From positions 1 to 41,034 of the forward strand of contig CALWSC010000006.1 of the NCBI GenBank assembly GCA_944384105.1: a stretch of 41,034 bases of DNA, in the 5' to 3' direction. This stretch comes from an uncultured Lachnospiraceae bacterium. GTDB taxonomy: Bacteria; Bacillota; Clostridia; Lachnospirales; Lachnospiraceae. The notes under the pieces are model-generated. The model worked only from the letters and a program-made list of their open reading frames with translations, did no database searches and was not told the origin of the DNA. The position numbers and the translations under genes are program-made. Positions 36,227-41,034 of this stretch are shown here, piece after piece (the stretch's first letter is position 1; every line of letters starts with the position of its first letter).

Positions 36227-36655
36227 ATGTTAGAAAATTTTGAAGTCATTGAGATTAAGAAAGTTGTAGAACCAAAAGAAGCGCCATTGAATATTATTGT
36301 TGAGCCAAAACGCATCCGTTTTGTAAAAGCTGTCACAGAAACGCTAGGCTATCCGCCGTATGTCCGTTTCCTCGCCAATACAAAAGGCCAGCAGTTTGCT
36401 GTCCAGATCGGCCGTGGAAACGAAAGCAATACCTACAAATTTTCAAAACCAAAGGAAAAGCAGAAATCTGCGATCCTCATCCAGAATGAAATTATGATGG
36501 CTGTTGTCTGGGATATGATGCCGGAATGGAACCGTGAAACTAAATATATCATAACCGGTACCTATAGTAAAGAGGACAAGGCGATTATTTTCAACCTGAA
36601 GACCGCTGTCCCGTATGAAAGGAAACAGCTTATGAAGAGTACGCTTAACAAATAA
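36227..36655 (+). CDS. Small accessory protein linked to the recombinase, unknown function
   Basis: This is a 142-residue soluble protein with a mixed alpha/beta pattern. It has an acidic N-terminus (M-L-E-N-F-E-V-I-E-I), a basic middle (K-R-I-R-F-V-K-A-V) and F-A-V-Q-I-G-R-G-N near residue 57. There are no membrane segments and no cysteines at all, so it is not a detached zinc ribbon. GGAAGGAA precedes the start. Placed 13 bp after the zinc-ribbon-less recombinase in one transcript, it may be a directionality or assembly factor; this is inference. I recognise no named family. Confidence 0.7.
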   Translation: MLENFEVIEIKKVVEPKEAPLNIIVEPKRIRFVKAVTETLGYPPYVRFLANTKGQQFAVQIGRGNESNTYKFSKPKEKQKSAILIQNEIMMAVVWDMMPEWNRETKYIITGTYSKEDKAIIFNLKTAVPYERKQLMKSTLNK

Positions 36656-36664
36656 TAAGCGGGA

Positions 36665-36704
36665 GGGGCAGCCCATTTTTACTGGTAAGGGCTGCCCCAT
36701 ATTT
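36665..36704. terminator. Shared terminator of the convergent recombinase operons
   Basis: GGGGCAGCCC/GGGCTGCCCC (36665-36674 with 36689-36698), 14-nt loop, followed by ATATTTTT on the plus strand. It ends both the rightward and the leftward recombinase transcripts. Confidence 0.8.
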
Positions 36705-38102
36705 TTATGGTTCCACGCATACCTGACTTCCATCCAGAAAGTAAATGGTCAAATCTCCACCTTTTTCAAAAACGATGTGATCCAGTACGGCGCTGACCAG
36801 CGGCTTGCCTTCTTTTATCCTGCCACTTTCTGCAGTTAACCTGAGAAACTGTTCTGCACGGTATGCCTCTAACGCATTTCCCTCCGCCATCTTCTTTTTC
36901 CAGTCTTTTGCCTTGTTATCCCGTTCTTCGACAAGGTGATCCCACGCAAGCTGGAAGGCTTTGTACAGGTATTCTTCTCTGATCGTCCTCCCATCGCAGA
37001 GGTGTTCGCCCTTTTTCGCATAATGCTGTCCGCATTGCCAGACTTTGATACGTCCTTCCAATCTCGTGATGGTTCTCCTGCTGAAGGTATGTCCGCAAAT
37101 CCCGCAGATGATCCGGTGGCTCAGTGGATTCTCATCGGTATACTGTCCCATAGATGTCAAGGAATGCTTCTTCATGAATGCCTCCCGCCGATCCAGTTCT
37201 AGCTGGACTGCTTCCCAAAGCTGCTGGCTCACAATCGGTGGATGATCTTCTTTGATATAATACTGTGGAAGTTGCCCTTCATTTTTTACAGATTTATGTG
37301 TCAGATAATCCGGCGTATAAGTTTTCTGCAGAACGGCATCTCCCATGTGTTTCTCATTCCGGAGGATACTTTTGATCTGATTGCACGTCCATTTACTTTT
37401 GCCCATACAAGTAGGAACCTCTTTTTCGTTAAGAATCTTCACAATTACATCTGGATTGATTCCTTCCATAAAAGATTCGTAAATCCATTTTACCACTTTT
37501 GCCTGTTCCGGGTTTATGATCAGTTTACCGTTTTCATCAGAATCGTAGCCATAGAAACGATTTGTATTAAGGTGATGGATGCCTCTCTTAAAAAGGGATC
37601 GAATTCCCCACTGGCAGTTTTCCGAGATGCTCCGGCTCTCATCCTGTGCAAGGGAGGACAGAATCGTAAAAAGCAATTCTCCCGTAGAATCCATCGTGTT
37701 AATATTTTCTTTTTCAAACCGAATTCCAATTCCTAAGTCTTTCAGCCTCCGTGAGTACATCAGACAATCCTGCGTATTTCTGGCAAATCGGCTGATGGAC
37801 TTTGTGATCACCATATCAATCAATCCTGCCTCGCAATCCGCAATCATCCGGTTGAACTCATCTCGTCTTTTAGTGCTGGTTCCAGAAATACCTTCATCAG
37901 CGTATATCCCGGCCAATTCATAGTCCGGGTGGCTGGAAATATATTCTTTGTAGTAGCTTACCTGATTTTCAAAAGAATTCAGCTGCTCATCCTGCTCACT
38001 GGACACCCTGCAGTATGCTGCTAATCGAATTTTCTTCTCCGACATGGTGCGTGTCCCGACCACCTGTGGTCTTGCCGGAATGTGTACAACTTCTCTTGCC
38101 AT
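36705..38102 (-). CDS. Large serine recombinase (member 2 of three)
   Basis: This 465-residue recombinase starts at 38102, where AAAGGAAG lies upstream inside the end of the preceding gene; a longer in-frame extension to 38201 overlaps that gene deeply and is not supported. Catalytic Ser34 is in Y-C-R-V-S-S, with I-T-K-S-I-S-R-F-A-R-N-T and N-I-N-T-M-D-S-T-G-E. The recombinase domain is followed by a complete zinc ribbon (I-C-G-I-C-G with W-Q-C-G near residues 350-375), a helical segment, and a beta-strand tail (L-T-I-Y-F-L-D-G). Two bases separate it from the stop of member 3, so translation is coupled. Confidence 0.9.
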   Translation of the reverse strand: MAREVVHIPARPQVVGTRTMSEKKIRLAAYCRVSSEQDEQLNSFENQVSYYKEYISSHPDYELAGIYADEGISGTSTKRRDEFNRMIADCEAGLIDMVITKSISRFARNTQDCLMYSRRLKDLGIGIRFEKENINTMDSTGELLFTILSSLAQDESRSISENCQWGIRSLFKRGIHHLNTNRFYGYDSDENGKLIINPEQAKVVKWIYESFMEGINPDVIVKILNEKEVPTCMGKSKWTCNQIKSILRNEKHMGDAVLQKTYTPDYLTHKSVKNEGQLPQYYIKEDHPPIVSQQLWEAVQLELDRREAFMKKHSLTSMGQYTDENPLSHRIICGICGHTFSRRTITRLEGRIKVWQCGQHYAKKGEHLCDGRTIREEYLYKAFQLAWDHLVEERDNKAKDWKKKMAEGNALEAYRAEQFLRLTAESGRIKEGKPLVSAVLDHIVFEKGGDLTIYFLDGSQVCVEP

Positions 38103-38103
38103 C

Positions 38104-39717
38104 TCAATCTTCCTTTCTGTAAGGGCAGTCTTGTGACTGCTCATATTCTTCTTTTGGCATCGCCGTATAAAGGCGGTGTCCATATTCATTTTTATATGCA
38201 ATGACTGTTACCGGTTCCGTGATTTCACCCCAGTCTTTTGCCGCTTCTGCTGGGAAGTACATCCCCTTGCATCTCACAAAGTTCTCGGCCCGATGCTTAT
38301 TCCGATTTGTCGAGCAAACCCAATACTCCATCCCTTTATTCCATCTATGGGTGAGTACCTTTCCACAGTTCGGACAGAATAATTTCCCGCTTAAAGGATA
38401 AACATTTCGAGTATAGCGGGGAGTTTCTGGCTTCGGGGCCTTTTTATAGGAAGGTTTCTTCGGTCTTTCCGGCTTTGGCTCTGGTTTGGTAACCTCATAC
38501 GGGCAATCTTCAGAAGCCTCGTATTCCACTTTTGGAATAGCTGTGAACCGCTCCATCCCATATTCATCCGTATATTTCAGAACCGTCATTGGCTCTTTCA
38601 ATTCGCCCCAGCTGCTGGCGATCCGGTTCGGAATGCAAATCCCCGGACAAGCGTCTTTTGATACCTTCCTGTGCAGACCGCACACCCAGTTCTCATAGCG
38701 TTTTTTCCCTTCCCAGCGATGCATCAATACTCTTCCGCAATATGGACAATAGAGCATACCAGACAGGGGATAAGTGCTGTGCGTACTGAGATTTTTTTCT
38801 TCACTGATCGGCGTGACATCGTAAAGTTCCTTATTTCTTTCCAATAAAACATCCTGCACCCGATACCATTGCTCTCTGGTAACGATTGCAGGATGTGTGT
38901 CTTTCACATACCACTGATCCACTTGACCTTTATTTCTTCTTGTACGGCGGCGGCTGTCCCGATAGGTCTTTTGTAAAATTCGGTCACCCATATAGGCTTC
39001 CTGTCGGAGCATCTTTGCCACTTGTCCGTAGTTCCACTTCTCGGCTGCAATTCCGGGAATCTGTTTTTTATTGAGATAATCCGATATCTTGGTCACCCAG
39101 ATCCCTTTCTCCGCAAGATCAAAAATCAGGCGGACAATTTTCGCTTTCTCCTCATCGATGATGGGATTGCCGTCTGCGTCCTCTGTATACCCGTAGATTT
39201 TTGAAATCGGGAAGTTCAGTTCTCCCTTTTCAAATTTTCGCCGGATACTCATGCTTACATTGCCGGAATTGCTCTCACTCTCCGCCTGTGCAAATGCTGC
39301 CAGAATTGTCAGGAGCAATTCCCCTTCTCCGGAAAGCGTATTGATCTTCTGCACTTCAAAATAGATACCTACCCCAAGCCGTTTCAGTTCCCGTGAATAC
39401 TTCAAAACCGTCTCCGTATTCCTTGCAAACCGTGATACGCTTTTGACAAGAATAAGATCAATCCCGCCATTCCTTGCCTCTTGGATCATATTCAGGAAAC
39501 CGGGGCGTTTTTCCTTATAGCCGGAAATTCCCAAATCAGAGTAAATGCCGACAAAATTCCAATCAGGATTGCTTTCAATTTTGTCTTTGTAATAACGCAT
39601 CTGATTATCATAAGAATCTTCTTGTTCATCGCTATCCGTAGAAACACGTACATAAGCGCAAACTTTCTTACGCTCCAGTTCTCTTTCTGCTGATGGTTGA
39701 ATTACTTTTATCTGCAC
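38104..39717 (-). CDS. Large serine recombinase with a duplicated zinc-ribbon module (member 3 of three)
   Basis: This 537-residue recombinase begins at the GTG at 39717, which has AGGAGG (39726-39731) 8 nt upstream; the GTG at 39726 would overlap that Shine-Dalgarno. Catalytic Ser26 is in Y-V-R-V-S-T, with V-K-S-V-S-R-F-A-R-N. The recombinase domain runs to about residue 290. The C-terminus carries two copies of one module, residues 316-407 and 440-533. Each starts Y-P-L-S-G-x-L-x-C-P-x-C-G-x-V-L-x-H-R-W and ends E-Y-E-x-S-x-D-C-P-Y. A Lys/Pro-rich linker joins them. Duplicated zinc ribbons may give an extra DNA or protein contact. It is the first gene of the leftward pair. Confidence 0.9.
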   Translation of the reverse strand: MQIKVIQPSAERELERKKVCAYVRVSTDSDEQEDSYDNQMRYYKDKIESNPDWNFVGIYSDLGISGYKEKRPGFLNMIQEARNGGIDLILVKSVSRFARNTETVLKYSRELKRLGVGIYFEVQKINTLSGEGELLLTILAAFAQAESESNSGNVSMSIRRKFEKGELNFPISKIYGYTEDADGNPIIDEEKAKIVRLIFDLAEKGIWVTKISDYLNKKQIPGIAAEKWNYGQVAKMLRQEAYMGDRILQKTYRDSRRRTRRNKGQVDQWYVKDTHPAIVTREQWYRVQDVLLERNKELYDVTPISEEKNLSTHSTYPLSGMLYCPYCGRVLMHRWEGKKRYENWVCGLHRKVSKDACPGICIPNRIASSWGELKEPMTVLKYTDEYGMERFTAIPKVEYEASEDCPYEVTKPEPKPERPKKPSYKKAPKPETPRYTRNVYPLSGKLFCPNCGKVLTHRWNKGMEYWVCSTNRNKHRAENFVRCKGMYFPAEAAKDWGEITEPVTVIAYKNEYGHRLYTAMPKEEYEQSQDCPYRKED

Positions 39718-39748
39718 CCTGCGCACCTCCTTCGTTTAGGGTAGTCTA

Positions 39749-39777
39749 TATATCACTCTAAACTGCCGATTAGTCAA
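39749..39777 (-). promoter_or_regulatory. Promoter of the leftward recombinase pair
   Basis: Minus-strand TTGACT (39772-39777), a 17-bp spacer and GATATA (39749-39754). A TTTAG/CTAAA dyad brackets the -10. Confidence 0.6.
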
Positions 39778-39815
39778 GCAATAACGGCGCTATTTCTCGC
39801 AGAACTTTTTTCCGT

Positions 39816-39849
39816 AAAAAAGAGCGCCCGGTAGCTTTCGCCACCGGGC
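39816..39849 (-). terminator. Terminator of the phage lysis genes
   Basis: A 10-bp stem with one G-U pair around a GAAA tetraloop (39826-39849), followed on the minus strand by six T. Confidence 0.9.
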
Positions 39850-39855
39850 AAATCA

Positions 39856-40797
39856 TCAAAGTCTCTTAGCATAGTCAAGGGAAATCCATCCAGCGCCGCT
39901 CTTGAGTTTACCCCAACCGGCAGTAGAACCCGTGCCAGATTTTACCTCAGTAATGGTGAATACGCCTTTCCCCGTATACTTGCCGGTCTTGGCATAATTC
40001 GTGCCGGGGCCTTTGCGGATGTTCAGATCCGTTGCTGTCACCTGTACCAAGAAGGAACCGGTAGAGCTTCCAGATCCAGTCTGCTTTCCAGTGTAGACAA
40101 CTTTGCCGCTCTCATCGAATACAGAATAACCTGCATTGGAGTCAGCGCATTTCTTGGCGTTATCCAGATTGTTAAAGGCTCCCTTCTGGCTCTTGGCATC
40201 CGACCAGCTTTTGCGGACACGGTATAAAACCGAGCCTGCCGAGTCGGAGGAAGAACCTCCCAGTGCGACCGTTACCTTGGAGGCCAGATCCCCAAGGCGG
40301 GAATACAGCCAGTCTCCCGGACAGGACTTGTTCGCAAACCAGCGATGGACGGTCAGTACCATCTCATCAGACTTCGGCGAGTAATTCAGCGTCTTATTCT
40401 TATCCTCCAGCCAGAGAAGTTTCTTCTTCCCATTTCGCTTGCAGATGTCCGTGCAAAGTTTCACAAGGGAATTATAAACGGCTGTGGTCATTGCGTAGGG
40501 AGCGTTCAGATCGCTGGCGCACTCGATAGTGACCGCCCTCTGGTCGTTAGCGCTGCTGGAAGAACACCAAGAACGGTTCTTCTCCTCCACGCAAAGAGCG
40601 ATCTTCCCATCCTTTCCAATGCCATAGTTACAGCTGGCCTCTCTGGACGGGCTGGTAAAGCATCCGCAGATGCTCTCTGCCGTCAGCTGGCCGACCACGC
40701 AGTGGGGCGTGATCCGGTCAATGGAATGCGTCCTCTGTCCGGAGTGGTTCGGGCTAAGTTTTGTGTAAGATACGAGGGAACTGTTTGTGTAAGCCAT
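39856..40797 (-). CDS. Phage endolysin: N-acetylmuramoyl-L-alanine amidase with SH3 domain
   Basis: This is a 313-residue lysis enzyme without a signal peptide, as expected for a holin-dependent endolysin. The Amidase_2 domain (about 20-175) has zinc ligands in I-T-P-H-C-V-V-G, V-H-R-W-F-A-N-K and S-C-P-G. A linker with V-L-Y-R-V-R-K-S-W-S-D-A-K-S (about 190-235) resembles a SPOR-like wall-binding segment. A C-terminal bacterial SH3 domain (about 248-313) has L-N-I-R-K-G-P-G-T-N-Y. It overlaps the holin stop (TAATG) on the upstream side. Confidence 0.93.
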   Translation of the reverse strand: MAYTNSSLVSYTKLSPNHSGQRTHSIDRITPHCVVGQLTAESICGCFTSPSREASCNYGIGKDGKIALCVEEKNRSWCSSSSANDQRAVTIECASDLNAPYAMTTAVYNSLVKLCTDICKRNGKKKLLWLEDKNKTLNYSPKSDEMVLTVHRWFANKSCPGDWLYSRLGDLASKVTVALGGSSSDSAGSVLYRVRKSWSDAKSQKGAFNNLDNAKKCADSNAGYSVFDESGKVVYTGKQTGSGSSTGSFLVQVTATDLNIRKGPGTNYAKTGKYTGKGVFTITEVKSGTGSTAGWGKLKSGAGWISLDYAKRL

Positions 40798-41034
40798 TAT
40801 TCATTACCTTCCTTTCCGTTTTCTGCTCTGTCATGGAGCTGTTCTAATACCGTTTTGATCTTTTCCGGGATGGGGAGTCCCAGATGCCCTGCATTCTCCA
40901 GCAGGCTCACGCCTTCGTTGGAGATGTAGAAAAAGATGACTGCTGTCCGTAAGACCGCTCCCGTACCGATCACCTGCGCATCGATGATGTTCGCAATCCC
41001 GACAAGCAGGAAGATCAGCACTTTGCGGAAGATC
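40797..41034 (-). CDS. Phage holin (5' end outside the window)
   Basis: This is the C-terminal 78 residues of a holin of the TcdE/phage_holin_4 type, which makes membrane pores that let the endolysin out. Two hydrophobic stretches remain, L-I-F-L-L-V-G-I-A-N-I-I and T-A-V-I-F-F-Y-I-S-N-E-G. The family motif F-x-x-N-E-x-x-S-x-x-E-N-x-x-x-x-G is followed by P-I-P and a charged tail. The frame stays open to the window edge, so the gene is cut there. It overlaps the endolysin start and supports a prophage origin for the right-hand element. Confidence 0.88.
   Translation of the reverse strand, partial: IFRKVLIFLLVGIANIIDAQVIGTGAVLRTAVIFFYISNEGVSLLENAGHLGLPIPEKIKTVLEQLHDRAENGKEGNE

Noticed and set aside
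36227-36655. Detached zinc ribbon of recombinase 1
   Set aside because: The small protein has no cysteines, so it cannot be the missing metal-binding module.
38103-38201. Longer start (38201) for recombinase 2
   Set aside because: It would overlap recombinase 3 by about 100 bp; the start at 38102 has a Shine-Dalgarno and abuts the upstream stop.

Overview
The window looks like a chromosomal segment of a Gram-positive anaerobe of the class Clostridia, most likely a Lachnospiraceae gut bacterium. Support comes from the gene content and order (codY, topA, dprA side by side; CIRCE-controlled groESL; a Pst operon followed by phoU-phoB-phoR; small paired membrane proteins typical of this family), strong AGGAGG-type ribosome binding sites, and moderate GC content with AT-rich promoters. 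No 16S gene is present, so the genus is not assigned.

Layout. (1) Positions 1-1600 are the end of an integrated element: a large serine recombinase whose last 70 codons are out of frame, abutting a 5'-truncated BlaR1/M56-type metallopeptidase gene. (2) 2.4-7.7 kb: a small secreted protein, then a leftward glycogen/maltodextrin operon (malQ, a LacI-type regulator, glgP) behind a promoter with an extended palindromic operator. (3) 7.8-14.3 kb: a complete leftward phosphate operon, pstS-pstC-pstA-pstB-phoU-phoB-phoR, with 11-bp-phased Pho-box-like repeats at the promoter; PstS appears circularly permuted. (4) 14.4-21.1 kb: lysophospholipase, M18 aminopeptidase, alanine racemase with an Lrp-type regulator, an MFS transporter, tRNA-Gly(GCC) and a nitroreductase. 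(5) 21.2-24.8 kb: a GntR/YtrA-type regulator with its ABC transporter, then an unusual XRE-regulator/alanine aminotransferase fusion behind four copies of ATTGAACTT. (6) 24.8-34.7 kb, leftward: a His-less HPr-like protein, a membrane-anchored amidase, guaB, two membrane proteins, groES-groEL, codY, topA and the 3' part of dprA. (7) 34.7-41.0 kb: a prophage or related element inserted in dprA. It begins with a convergent cassette of three serine recombinases plus a 142-residue accessory gene and continues into an endolysin and holin; the window ends inside the holin.

How it fits together. The core reads as a nutrient-response segment (glycogen turnover, phosphate starvation, alanine metabolism, CodY) held between two serine-recombinase elements, each of which has interrupted a host gene (the M56 gene on the left, dprA on the right). 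The most unusual items are the XRE-AlaA fusion with its repeat array and internal translation start, the three-recombinase cassette with a zinc-ribbon-less member and a duplicated-zinc-ribbon member, and the permuted PstS. All functional statements are from reading the sequence; no database searches were run.
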